Below are positions 17,715-26,181 of a DNA stretch of 64,000 bases, piece after piece (position 1 is the stretch's first letter; every line of letters begins with the position of its first letter). This DNA comes from an uncultured bacterium. Its GTDB lineage: Bacteria; Verrucomicrobiota; Kiritimatiellia; RFP12; UBA1067. The notes below the pieces were generated by a model, which made no database searches, was not told the DNA's origin, and worked only from the letters and a program-made list of their open reading frames with translations. The position numbers and the translations under genes are program-made. The stretch covers positions 1-64,000 of the forward strand of contig CACWVU010000006.1 of NCBI GenBank assembly GCA_902764415.1. The letters are read 5' to 3'.

Positions 17715-20700
17715 TTACCGGAGGTAGTAGACCGACCCGATGCCGGTCGCGGCCTCATAGCAGCCGATGTCGATGATTTTGCCCTGGATGCGCGGATTGC
17801 CGTCGAGGTCGAGTGCCGAAGTTGCAGACGACGCGTAGCGCTCGTTGTCGCCCGCATTGAAGAGCACGCCTCTGCATCTCGGGCGGTAGTCGCCGGCCGC
17901 GACGCTCTTAAAGGCCGCGTCCGTGAGGTTCGTCACCGTGGTGTTGGCACCGGTGAAGGCGGCGTCCGCCGCGAATGCGCAGCTGTAGAACGTCGGCGCG
18001 TTCTTGTTGGCCCATTCTGCCAAGGCCGAGCCGCCGTTGCCGTAGACGACGCAGTTCACGACGAGCGCCGACGCGCTGTTCACATAGACGCCGCCAACGC
18101 CGGCGCCGGAGCCACTAACGGGCGTGTTGCCGACAATGGTACAGTTGACGGCCCTGGCGGAAGCGGCGTCCAGATAGATCGCGCCCCTTCCAGCTTTGTT
18201 GCCGCGAACGAGGCAATTCTCGATGACGCCGCCCTTCAGGTACGCGCCGGCGCCAAGCGGCGTATAGGTACCTCCCTTCACTGGCGCCTTTTCGATGATG
18301 CAGCGCGAAACGACGCCGCCCGCGATGTACGCGCCCGGGCCGAACGACCCATTTCCCACCAATGGGCTGGTCAGCAGGCTGTCAACGACCATGCCGCCGC
18401 CGATGTAGAGGTTCCCGCCCTTGTCGTCCGTAAGCGAGGAGTTTCCGCCTCCCGTCAAGACGCAGTTCGTCACGGTTCCATTTTCCAGCCGGACGTTGCC
18501 GCCGGCGTCTACCTCGTTTTTGGTCGTCACCGTCCCGTTCTGGACGGTGAGGTTCCTGAGCACCGCCTCCTCGTCGGCGAGACGGAAGATTCGCGCCCCC
18601 GACTTGCCGATCTTGACGGCGGTGCGGTCAGAGGCAATGCCCTCGACCGTCACCCCAGAACCGATGGCAGGAAGATTGTTTTCCGCGTATGTCCCGGCGG
18701 CGACGTGGACCGTGACCCCGTCAACGTCGGTTGCGCACGAAGAGCTCACGTTCGTGAGCGTGGCAAGGGCGTGGGCGACCGTAAGGAACGGCGCGGCGGC
18801 AGTGCCGGCATTCGCGTCGTTGCCTTCGGGCGACACGTAGATGTCGGCTTCCGCCACGCAGATGGGTACACTCACGGCAACCCAGTCGCCGTATTCACCG
18901 CTTCCTTCCCTGCCCCTTATCCTCACGTTGAAGAAGCCCGCGACGTCGAATCGGCGGGAAATCTGGGAATCGGTCGTCACGAGATGGGCGGAGCCATCCC
19001 CAAAGTCAAGTTCATACGTCACCACATCCATAGCGCCGGCAGCGTAGCAGACAAAGTCAACCGTGGCACCCTTCAACACCGACGGATGGGACTCCACCGT
19101 GGCAGCGACGTTGAAGCTGTTCTGGTCGAGCTCGCTGCACCCGATGTCGATGTGGCTACCGGAAATGCGTGCATTCCCGGCAATGTCAGTCTGGGAACTG
19201 ATGGACGGATAGCGCGAGTCGTCACCGCCGTCGACCATTGGGGATCCGAGCAACGGCGTCCAGTATTCGTCGTCCGCGAAGTAGGACGACCGGTTGGTGA
19301 GCGGCAGCTTGATCCAGTTTACGCCGTTGGCGTTGTCAACTGTCGAAACGCAGTTGAAGAAGCGCGCGCCAGACTGGTTCGCCCACTCGGAGGTCGCCGT
19401 GCCACCATTGTCGAAGATGACGCAGTTGATGACCGAAGCGTTACTGCCAGTAATCATGACGCCAGCGATGCCGCCGCCTTGGAAGGACTCGGGAATATTG
19501 TTGACGATGGTGCAGTTTATGGCCTTGGCGGAGTTGTATAGGGCGATGGTGCCGCGTCCTGCGTAGTTGCCGCGAAGAAGGCAGTTCTCGATGACGCCAC
19601 CGATCAGGCACGCGCCGGCGCCAATCGCCGTCCACGAGGAAGTCTTCGGCGCGTTTTCGAGGATGCAGCGCGAAACTACGCCGCCGGCGATGTAGGCGTT
19701 TGCGCCATACATGCCCGGGCCTGCTAATGGGCTCGTCATAAGGCAATCAACAACGCTGCCGCTGCTGATGTAAAGATTTCCGCCCCTGTAGTCCGTAAGC
19801 GAGGCTTTTCCGCCTCCCGTCAAGACGCAGTTCGCCACTGTTCCCGCCTCCAGACGGACATTGCCGCCGGCGTAGGCCACGTCTACTGCCGTCACCGTTC
19901 CGTTCTGGACAGTGAGATTTCTGAGCACCGCGTCGGCATGGGCAATGCGGAAGACACGCGCGCCAGACGTGCCGACCTTGACAGCAGTGCGGTCTGCCGC
20001 ATTGCCCGAGATGACAATCGCATTCGTGACCACGAGGCCGTTTTCGGGATAGGATCCATCCGCGACATTGATTTTCACGCTCTGCGCGCCGCCCGCGATG
20101 GCTGCATCCGCCTTTTCGATTGCATTTGAAATCGTGGCGAACGGCTCCACCTCGGTGCCTGGGTTGTCGTCGTCGCCGGTCGTCGCGACGCTGAAGCATG
20201 TGCCAAAGTTGGCCGTCATCTCAAACGGCGCGGTCGGCGTGAAGGTGACAGACGCTGACGCAGCGGAGATGCCGGATGGCAGCGTTCCGGTCCAGTCGAC
20301 AAACTCCTTGCCGGAGTCTGGCGTCGCCGTCACGGTGAGCGGCGTGTCAATCGCATACCAGGCGGTGCCGGACGGCGAAACCGAGCCGCCGGCATCGGCG
20401 TCAACCGTGCCCTTCACCTTACTCGTCTCCCACTGCCACTCGAGCCGACGATACGCTGCCGGATCTGGGTGCGTGTAGTCGAATGACGTTCCCGCGCCCT
20501 GCGAAACAATGTCGCCGTCAATGCTGTAGAGCTTCCAACCCGCACAGGAATAGACAACCGTTTCGGCCGCGTTCGTACACTGTGTCTCGCCGCATGAGAC
20601 GGATTTCGTCTGACCCGCGGCAAGTCCATAGACCCTGCCGTATGCCGGCGAAGGTGTCCCCGCCGCGTCTGGCGAACCTGTCACGTCAAGTGTGGTTGCC

Positions 20701-21392
20701 AGCGTCTCGTAGCCAAAGCTTCCGCCTGAGCCGGCGTTGGGGTAGAAAGCCTTCCTAACCGTATCGTAAAGCCCGGCAACGGAATCGGGATTCAAGCACG
20801 GCACGAAGTCCGCCACGATGGCGCCGCTCTCGATGATCTTGAACGAGTAGAGTTTCATGCCGACGACGGCCTTGACGCCGGAGTAGAGACTGCCGTTGTT
20901 ATTCAGTCGGAATAGGAACATGTTCGGCATGCGCCCAGTCCCTGTCGCAGCTACGAAATTAACCTTCTGTCCATTGACCGTGAAAGTGTTGTCCGTCTTG
21001 TTGTCCACGAATTTAGTCGAGTAAAAGATGTCGGTCGATGTCAGATAGTCGGGAAGCTCGGTCTCGACCGAGCCGCTGCCGTCAGACGACCGATACGCCC
21101 GGACTTTGTTCGTCTTGGTCGGGTCGGATGTATTGGCCTTCGTTATGAAGGCGAAAGAACCTGAATTTCGTGTCCAGTAAAGAATATTCTGGCCGCTGAA
21201 GTTCGGCACCGAGAAATGCGCCTCGATGTCGGTCATCCAATAAGGCGTAAAGCCGGTGTTGATGTATTGCTCCTGGTCGGTCACGGTGATGCACGCGACC
21301 TCCGTATAGCCGTCAGGTAATGTTGCCGCCGACGCAACCGCCGCGGCAAATGCGCAGCCTACGCTGCCCACGAGTTTACTCACAATGCTCAT
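17715..21392 (-). CDS. large secreted surface protein with LamG-like, repeat, PKD and twin beta-helix domains
   Basis: 1225 residues with a signal peptide (about 1-23, ending ASAATL). Order of parts: a YTEV-type lectin-like domain (about 25-230) like those in the protein at 9.3-10.7 kb; an InlB/bacterial-repeat-like segment (KGTVDADAGGSVSPSG, about 325-400); a first right-handed beta-helix (about 405-780, NCVI and NLTVQNGTV coils); a PKD-like beta-sandwich (LDFGDGSAHLVTTD); and a second beta-helix (about 885-1215) nearly the same as the first. It ends GSVYYLR, echoing GTVYYIL of the other surface protein. No enzyme active site was identified, so adhesion or glycan binding is the inference. 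A normal leader with GGAGG precedes the ATG. Confidence 0.75.
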   Translation of the reverse strand: MSIVSKLVGSVGCAFAAAVASAATLPDGYTEVACITVTDQEQYINTGFTPYWMTDIEAHFSVPNFSGQNILYWTRNSGSFAFITKANTSDPTKTNKVRAYRSSDGSGSVETELPDYLTSTDIFYSTKFVDNKTDNTFTVNGQKVNFVAATGTGRMPNMFLFRLNNNGSLYSGVKAVVGMKLYSFKIIESGAIVADFVPCLNPDSVAGLYDTVRKAFYPNAGSGGSFGYETLATTLDVTGSPDAAGTPSPAYGRVYGLAAGQTKSVSCGETQCTNAAETVVYSCAGWKLYSIDGDIVSQGAGTSFDYTHPDPAAYRRLEWQWETSKVKGTVDADAGGSVSPSGTAWYAIDTPLTVTATPDSGKEFVDWTGTLPSGISAASASVTFTPTAPFEMTANFGTCFSVATTGDDDNPGTEVEPFATISNAIEKADAAIAGGAQSVKINVADGSYPENGLVVTNAIVISGNAADRTAVKVGTSGARVFRIAHADAVLRNLTVQNGTVTAVDVAYAGGNVRLEAGTVANCVLTGGGKASLTDYRGGNLYISSGSVVDCLMTSPLAGPGMYGANAYIAGGVVSRCILENAPKTSSWTAIGAGACLIGGVIENCLLRGNYAGRGTIALYNSAKAINCTIVNNIPESFQGGGIAGVMITGSNASVINCVIFDNGGTATSEWANQSGARFFNCVSTVDNANGVNWIKLPLTNRSSYFADDEYWTPLLGSPMVDGGDDSRYPSISSQTDIAGNARISGSHIDIGCSELDQNSFNVAATVESHPSVLKGATVDFVCYAAGAMDVVTYELDFGDGSAHLVTTDSQISRRFDVAGFFNVRIRGREGSGEYGDWVAVSVPICVAEADIYVSPEGNDANAGTAAAPFLTVAHALATLTNVSSSCATDVDGVTVHVAAGTYAENNLPAIGSGVTVEGIASDRTAVKIGKSGARIFRLADEEAVLRNLTVQNGTVTTKNEVDAGGNVRLENGTVTNCVLTGGGNSSLTDDKGGNLYIGGGMVVDSLLTSPLVGNGSFGPGAYIAGGVVSRCIIEKAPVKGGTYTPLGAGAYLKGGVIENCLVRGNKAGRGAIYLDAASARAVNCTIVGNTPVSGSGAGVGGVYVNSASALVVNCVVYGNGGSALAEWANKNAPTFYSCAFAADAAFTGANTTVTNLTDAAFKSVAAGDYRPRCRGVLFNAGDNERYASSATSALDLDGNPRIQGKIIDIGCYEAATGIGSVYYLR

Positions 21393-21428
21393 CTTGATTT
21401 ACCTCCATAGTCTCATCATTGTGGCGGA

Positions 21429-21437
21429 ATTATAGCA
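21429..21437 (-). promoter_or_regulatory. extended -10 promoter with leader, surface-protein gene
   Basis: TGCTATAAT, then about 30 bases of leader containing ATGGAGGTAAATCAAG before the ATG at 21392. It has the same promoter type as the leaderless genes but a conventional Shine-Dalgarno. Confidence 0.6.
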
Positions 21438-21481
21438 TAATCCACCACGCACGGCTTGCAAATAAGACTATGAATTTGCAA

Positions 21482-22345
21482 TTATCGCCTGTTGCGAAAA
21501 ACCGAAGGCGCGCACCCGTATTCGCGGGCAAAGCTGTTCGAGAAGGCCGACAGCGAGCAGAAGCCGGACTGAAGCGCGATCTCCGTGACCGGACGGTCCG
21601 TCGACTGGAGCATTTCCGCCGCGCGGGCCAGGCGCTGAGTAAGCTGGTACCGCTTCGGAGAAAGCCCGGTTGCCCGGCGGAACACCGTCCGCATCCACGA
21701 TGCGCTTCGCTGCGTCGCCGCGACCGCCGAGGCGACGGAACCGACTCCTGCGGAAGCGCCGCCACCCAATGCCATCTGCATCTTCTTGACAGCAGCCCTG
21801 GGACGCCCATCCGCCGCCAGTTCGTCGAACGCCATCGCCACCGTCTCGTAGGCACGGGCGGCGAGGATGACTTGGCCAGCGCCGTTGCGACCGAGGTCGA
21901 AAAGTCGGCGGAACTGGCGCAGCATAAACGGAGAATCGCCGATCTGCACAACTGGGGACGCCGGGGAAACACCAGCTTGCCCGAGAGCCGACAGCAAGCC
22001 GTCGGACGCCTCGATCTCGACCCATTCGTCGTCCCCTCCCGCGCTCTTCCGGCAATGATACCAGTGGCGGACTTTGGGAAACACGAAGATCAGCGAACCA
22101 GGCGGGACCTCCATGTTCCCGGACTCCTTCGACTTGAAGTTCCACCAGCCGCGGACGACATGGACCATCGTCAGCGTCTCAAGGACACGCCATTGCTTTT
22201 CGTCCATCCAATGGTGATACGGATGCTGCAGCATGACGTTCCCTGCATTGGGCGGAATTCGGTTGAAGCCAAGGGAATGCACGGCCATTGGCCACGACGA
22301 ACCCTTGACCTCAAAATACCGAGACCAGCAGTCACACTTCTTCAT
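21482..22345 (-). CDS. AraC family transcriptional regulator
   Basis: 287-residue DNA-binding regulator. An N-terminal cupin-like sensing domain (HPYHHWMDEKQW, VPPGSLIFVFPKVRHWYHC) is followed by an AraC double helix-turn-helix in the last 100 residues (VTEIALQSGFCSLSAFSNSFAREYGCAPSVFR). The ligand is probably a sugar. It lies directly upstream of, and in the same direction as, the beta-helix surface-protein gene, so control of that gene or of a nearby glycan locus is a reasonable guess but not shown. Confidence 0.9.
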   Translation of the reverse strand: MKKCDCWSRYFEVKGSSWPMAVHSLGFNRIPPNAGNVMLQHPYHHWMDEKQWRVLETLTMVHVVRGWWNFKSKESGNMEVPPGSLIFVFPKVRHWYHCRKSAGGDDEWVEIEASDGLLSALGQAGVSPASPVVQIGDSPFMLRQFRRLFDLGRNGAGQVILAARAYETVAMAFDELAADGRPRAAVKKMQMALGGGASAGVGSVASAVAATQRSASWMRTVFRRATGLSPKRYQLTQRLARAAEMLQSTDRPVTEIALQSGFCSLSAFSNSFAREYGCAPSVFRNRR

Positions 22346-22401
22346 GCAGTGCGGTCAGTGTCAAGAATCCCGAGCGAGACACTTTAGGAGGCAGAGTGTT
22401 C

Positions 22402-22456
22402 GGCGGGGCGAGCTCCCCGCCAGAAGCCGCGCAAAGAGCCGCGTGGTGCGGCGGAG
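22402..22456. repeat. GC-rich repeat module with hairpin, possible terminator
   Basis: A GGCGGGG-CGAGCT-CCCCGCC hairpin (22402-22421) and CCGCGTGGTGCGGCGGAG (22439-22456), 3' of hicA. The same modules occur in the opposite order at 11722-11756, which argues for a dispersed element rather than chance. Confidence 0.5.
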
Positions 22457-22471
22457 CTGGATTCTCGCTCT

Positions 22472-22681
22472 TCAGAACTCCGACTCGGGAATGCCAGACT
22501 GTCTGGCGACACTCTTCAAGATGCCAACTTTTATCATCGAATTGCGCCCATGGTACGGCACGGTCACAATCAGGACTCGGCCAGGCATATGGAACTGCCG
22601 ATGCGATCCAGACGAACGAACGTACTCGAACCCATGTTTGCGCAGCACCGCGACGACCTGCGCGTATGTCCTCGGCTTCAC
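22472..22681 (-). CDS. hicA: HicA-type mRNA interferase toxin
   Basis: 69-residue toxin of the HicA/YcfA family: a small double-stranded-RNA-binding fold that cleaves mRNA. The catalytic His is in RSSGSHRQF, with GFEYVR before and VPYHGR after. The start is a GTG at 22681 overlapping the hicB stop (GTGA), so it is coupled to the antitoxin. Order is antitoxin first, the less common arrangement for hicAB. Confidence 0.88.
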   Translation of the reverse strand: MKPRTYAQVVAVLRKHGFEYVRSSGSHRQFHMPGRVLIVTVPYHGRNSMIKVGILKSVARQSGIPESEF

Positions 22682-22908
22682 GCAAACACCGGCTCCATGA
22701 TGTCCGTCTTCGCGAGCTTGCGCCGACGCCCTCGCATGGCAAGCGCCCACGCCGCCTCGAACCAACCGTTCACGGCGTCACGGATCATAGCGCGCACCTC
22801 GTCAAGAGTCTCGCCCTGTGTGACGCATCCAGGCAGGGACGGGACTTCAGCCCAGTACCCAGTCTCCGGCGCTTCACACTTGTGTATGATAGCCTGTATC
22901 TGCTCCAT
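22678..22908 (-). CDS. hicB: HicB-type antitoxin
   Basis: 76-residue partner with the partial RNase H fold of HicB (AIIHKCEAPETGYWAEVPSLPGCVTQGETLDEV). It neutralises HicA. No C-terminal ribbon-helix-helix or Xre DNA-binding domain is present, so autoregulation would need another factor. The start is seven bases after a TATAAT, so the toxin-antitoxin message is probably leaderless. Confidence 0.88.
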   Translation of the reverse strand: MEQIQAIIHKCEAPETGYWAEVPSLPGCVTQGETLDEVRAMIRDAVNGWFEAAWALAMRGRRRKLAKTDIMEPVFA

Positions 22909-22915
22909 GCCGCGT

Positions 22916-22924
22916 ATTATAGCA
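22916..22924 (-). promoter_or_regulatory. extended -10 promoter, leaderless, for hicBA
   Basis: TGCTATAAT on the minus strand, then ACGCGGC and ATG at 22908; seven bases to the start. Confidence 0.6.
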
Positions 22925-22969
22925 AAATTTCCCTGCGAGAATCAATGGCAGCGAAAGGCAACGGAAGGA

Positions 22970-24361
22970 TCAGAAGCGGTAGGTGACGGAGAAGCCGCCG
23001 GCGTGGCAGAATCCCCAGTCTGTCTCCAGGTCGTACATCGCGCCGTTGGCATCCATTATATGCATGTCGCGGCCGTCCATGAAGATGCACGCGTAGGAGA
23101 TGGAAAGCTCCAGCCCCTTCCAGCAGTTCCAGGTGAAGCCGGTGGCGAGGATGTGGCGGTTCGCCGGCGGCAGCATCACCGACTGCTGCGTCGCCTGCGT
23201 GCAGTCCATGTCGTAGGTGTACGACACCATCCACTTCCAGTCCTCGGCGAAGTCCCAGCACGAGCCGAACGACGCGCGCCAGGTGTCGCGCCAGTCGAGG
23301 CGCGTGTCCTTGTTGCCGCCCTGGAGGTCGAAGTGGAGGACGTCGAACTTCGACCACTGCGTCCACGAAACCGCCGCGCCGACGTGCCAGGTGGGAAAGA
23401 CGTCCCAGTTGAAGCCGCCGGTGATCGACTGCGGCAGCGTGATGTCCGCCGCCGCCGCGCCCGTGCGCGACCGCGCCGTCGACGAGACCGTCTGGCGGAT
23501 CGTCGCGTCCGCCTTGCTCACATACTGCTCGAACATGCTCGAGGGAATCCCGGCGATCTGCGCGGGCGTGAGCCCCTGCTCCAGCATCTGCTGGTACGTC
23601 GCCCCGCGCGCGGCCGCCCTGACGCCGGCGTCGTTCATGTAGAGGACGTCGTTCGAGGTCTTGCCCTTCACATGCACCTCGATCGGCGACTTGTAGACGA
23701 GACCGACCGAGAAGGTGTCGGTGATGTCGTACTTGGTGCCGATCTGGAAGCCGAAGTCCTTCATCTTGTTGTCGCCGCGCAGCCGGTTGGAGAAGCGCCC
23801 GAGCTCGTAGCCGCTGGACGCGACCTGCGGCGTGGAGAACTGCTCGAACTCGAAGTAGGTCCACCTCAGACCCACGCCCACCGACCAGCCGTCGAGAATC
23901 TCATAGGCGATGTTGGGCGTGAGGACGAAGCTCTGAATCGTCGTCTCCTTGGCGCTGAAGTTCAGGAGCCAGCCCTCGTCATACGCCGTGCCGAGGCCGT
24001 AGTCCGGCTCCATGCCGAAGCCGAACGAGAATCCGTGCGGCAGCGGCACCGCCAGCTGGAAGTGCGGCAGCATGAACATCCCGGGGTCCATCGGATACTC
24101 GCTGTACGGCGTCCCCCACTTGCGCGCATCGACCCGCCCGCGCGGATGCTCGGTGACAAAGCCGACCGTGACCTGGATGTTGGTGAGGTCGGTGAGCGTC
24201 GCGGGGTTGTTGAAGTTGGCGGAAGCATCCATCGCCTTGCCCACCAGCGCACCGCCCATCGCGTGCGAAACCGTGGAGGGCTGATAAAGCCCAAAGCCGC
24301 TGCCAAAGGCAAGGGAACTGACCGAACATGCCAGGGCGAGCGACAGAACTTTGCTTTTCAT
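22970..24361 (-). CDS. FadL/OmpP1 family outer-membrane channel
   Basis: 463-residue outer-membrane beta-barrel for hydrophobic compounds (fatty acids, hydrocarbons). Signal peptide about 1-20. The N-terminal hatch has the typical GFGLYQPSTVSHAMGGA and NFNNPATL; the chain ends in YRF, the aromatic C-terminal signature for BAM insertion. Substrate is not predictable. It shows that the organism has an outer membrane. The leader carries AAGGA before the ATG, with two or three tandem promoters upstream. Confidence 0.88.
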   Translation of the reverse strand: MKSKVLSLALACSVSSLAFGSGFGLYQPSTVSHAMGGALVGKAMDASANFNNPATLTDLTNIQVTVGFVTEHPRGRVDARKWGTPYSEYPMDPGMFMLPHFQLAVPLPHGFSFGFGMEPDYGLGTAYDEGWLLNFSAKETTIQSFVLTPNIAYEILDGWSVGVGLRWTYFEFEQFSTPQVASSGYELGRFSNRLRGDNKMKDFGFQIGTKYDITDTFSVGLVYKSPIEVHVKGKTSNDVLYMNDAGVRAAARGATYQQMLEQGLTPAQIAGIPSSMFEQYVSKADATIRQTVSSTARSRTGAAAADITLPQSITGGFNWDVFPTWHVGAAVSWTQWSKFDVLHFDLQGGNKDTRLDWRDTWRASFGSCWDFAEDWKWMVSYTYDMDCTQATQQSVMLPPANRHILATGFTWNCWKGLELSISYACIFMDGRDMHIMDANGAMYDLETDWGFCHAGGFSVTYRF

Positions 24362-24389
24362 TGAGTATCCTTTTTTAGGTGTTGCGACA

Positions 24390-24456
24390 ATTAGACACTT
24401 TTCGTCTTTTTGTCAAGTTGGTGCGTAGTATACTCTTTTCTTTGCCCGCTTGTCAA
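24390..24456 (-). promoter_or_regulatory. tandem promoters for the fadL-type gene
   Basis: Distal: TTGACA (24451-24456), an 18-base spacer, TATACT (24427-24432) followed by ACGCAC, the same discriminator seen after other -10 boxes here. Proximal: TTGACA (24411-24416), a 15-base spacer, TCTAAT (24390-24395). These are the only clear TTGACA -35 boxes found next to -10 elements in the window. A further CATAATACAC lies at about 24463-24468. Confidence 0.55.
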
Positions 24457-24508
24457 TAGGGTGTATTATGATTTCTGAATTTTGTAGAAGCCTTAGCAGC
24501 GTAGCATA

Positions 24509-24777
24509 GAAAACTCCGATCCGTGGGGCTCTCGCTACCGCTCCGCAGAATGGACAATGCTTCGCGCGCAACATTCGTCTTGCACGGACAATCTTACCTC
24601 ATTTTATATCTGCGGCTTCGCCGCAGTCACTCGTGGGGGTCTGGGGGCACGCCCCCAGATATAAGACTATCCCAAGGTGACAATGGATTGCGGTTGTCAG
24701 ATGCGAAGCAGTGAAGCGGGACAGCCGAGCGAAGCGAGACAGCCGAAGGCCGCGAGAACCCCAACCATCGGAGTTTC
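24509..24777. mobile_element. MITE-like element with 28-bp terminal inverted repeats
   Basis: The left end (24509-24537) and the reverse complement of the right end (24749-24777) share CTCCGAT, TGGGG and TCTCGC with the same spacing. Inside are a cruciform (TTATATCTG at 24604-24612 pairing with CAGATATAA at 24656-24664) enclosing two GC-rich hairpins, and an 18-bp tandem duplication (GAAGCGRGACAGCCGA core, about 24711-24747). It encodes no transposase. No convincing target-site duplication is seen. Confidence 0.55.
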
Positions 24778-24792
24778 AATTCAAAATCACAA

Positions 24793-26181
24793 TCAGCGGA
24801 CAATCTTGAGGACCGGCGCGAACTCGCACGGGCATTCGCCGGCGGCGAACGCAGGCGGCACGACGGTAAGGACGCCGTCCTTCACCGACCAGTCGACCTT
24901 GGCCGACGGCGCGCCGAGGACCGTGACCGACTTCACCGCGCCCGTCTTCACCGACAGCGGCGCGCGGCCGGCGAGGAAGGAGATGAGATAGAGGTCGCCG
25001 CCCTTGCGGGTGAAGTAGACGCTCTTGAGGCCCTTCGGCGCCTCGTCCCATTTCACCGTCGCGTAGATCGCCTCGCCGTTCACCTCCAGCCAGCGGCCCA
25101 TCGCAAGCAGGCGGTCCTGCATGATCGCCGGGATGCGGCCGTCGGCCGTCGGCCCCACGTTCAGGAGCAGGTTGCCGCCGCGCGAGACGCAGTTGACGAG
25201 CGTCTCGACGCACTTCTCGCGGCTCATGTAGTGGTCGGGCGTCTCGTAGCGGTTGTAGCCGAACGAGCTGCCGATGCCGCGGCACTCCTCCCAGGGATGC
25301 ACCGCCGAGTCGCCGGACGCGTCGCCGCCCTCGAGCAGGTACTCGGTGGTGTAGTGGCCGCCGTGCTTTCCGCGGCAGTCCTTGCCCCAGCGGTCGTTCG
25401 CGACCACCGTGTCCTTCACCGGCGACTCGTTGTAGAGCCAGGCGAGGAACGCCTCGCTGCCGTGCTCGGCCGAGGTGTAGTCCCACTCGCCGTCGGGCCA
25501 GATGATGTCGGCGCGGTACTTCTCGGCGAGCTCCCTGAGCTGGGGCATGTTCACCCTGCGGTTCCACTCGCCGATCGAAAGCGCGCCTTCGCCGGCGGCG
25601 CCGTCGCGCTTCGCGGGATAGAGCGGGTTCGCGTATTCGAGCATCGAGAAGTAGAAGCCGCGCTTCAGTCCCTCCGCCGCCATCGCGTCGCAGTACTCGC
25701 GGGCGAGGTCGCGCCCGGGGCCCATCGCCACCGCGTTGTAGTACGGCGACTCGGGGCTCGGCCACAGCGCGAAGCCGTCGTGGTGCTTCGAGGTGAGCAC
25801 CACGTACTTCGCGCCGGCGCGGCGGAAGAGCTTCGCCCATGCCTTAGCGTCGAAGTTCTCCGCCCGGAACTGCGCGGCGAAGTTGCCGTATGGCGCGTCG
25901 TGGTAGAGTTTCTGGTGGTGGTCGAGAAACGGCTTCTTGCCATTGAGCATAAAGCCCTGGTACCACTCGGAATAGCCGTCCCAGTGGAACTTGCCGTTCT
26001 CGGCGACCGGCGCGTACGCCGGAACCGCGTACGGGCCCCAGTGGATGAAGATGCCGAACTTCGCGTCCTGCCACCACTGCGGCACCGGACGGGAGTCGAG
26101 CGACTCCCACTTCGCCTCGTACTCGGCGGACGCCATGGACGCACACGCGGCGATAGCCGCAGCAAACACCAGTTTCCTCAT
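24793..26181 (-). CDS. secreted GH29 alpha-L-fucosidase, second paralogue
   Basis: 462 residues with a signal peptide (about 1-19, ending ASAEY). GH29 motifs: WWQDAKFGIFIHWGPYAVPAY, YVVLTSKHHDGFALW, FYFSMLEYANP, DIIWPDGEWDY (Asp nucleophile in PDG) and RGGNLLLNVGPTADG. Cleaves terminal alpha-fucose, or another deoxy-sugar in some subfamilies. It differs substantially from the GH29 at 5.3-6.8 kb, so the two may act on different linkages. Its ATG overlaps the pseudouridine-synthase stop (ATGA) and has GGGGAGA upstream, an odd coupling of a housekeeping RNA enzyme with a secreted glycosidase. Confidence 0.9.
   Translation of the reverse strand: MRKLVFAAAIAACASMASAEYEAKWESLDSRPVPQWWQDAKFGIFIHWGPYAVPAYAPVAENGKFHWDGYSEWYQGFMLNGKKPFLDHHQKLYHDAPYGNFAAQFRAENFDAKAWAKLFRRAGAKYVVLTSKHHDGFALWPSPESPYYNAVAMGPGRDLAREYCDAMAAEGLKRGFYFSMLEYANPLYPAKRDGAAGEGALSIGEWNRRVNMPQLRELAEKYRADIIWPDGEWDYTSAEHGSEAFLAWLYNESPVKDTVVANDRWGKDCRGKHGGHYTTEYLLEGGDASGDSAVHPWEECRGIGSSFGYNRYETPDHYMSREKCVETLVNCVSRGGNLLLNVGPTADGRIPAIMQDRLLAMGRWLEVNGEAIYATVKWDEAPKGLKSVYFTRKGGDLYLISFLAGRAPLSVKTGAVKSVTVLGAPSAKVDWSVKDGVLTVVPPAFAAGECPCEFAPVLKIVR

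Larger units (their letters stand above)
24362..24792. other. 431-bp gene-free region between two GH/OMP units
   Basis: Holds the fadL-type promoters at its left, then a MITE-like element (24509-24777). No reading frame in it resembles a protein. The segment is less GC-rich than its neighbours. Confidence 0.6.

Noticed and set aside
17900-20000. Near-identical DNA blocks considered as insertion sequences or CRISPR
   Set aside because: They stay in one reading frame and encode the duplicated beta-helix coils of a single secreted protein.
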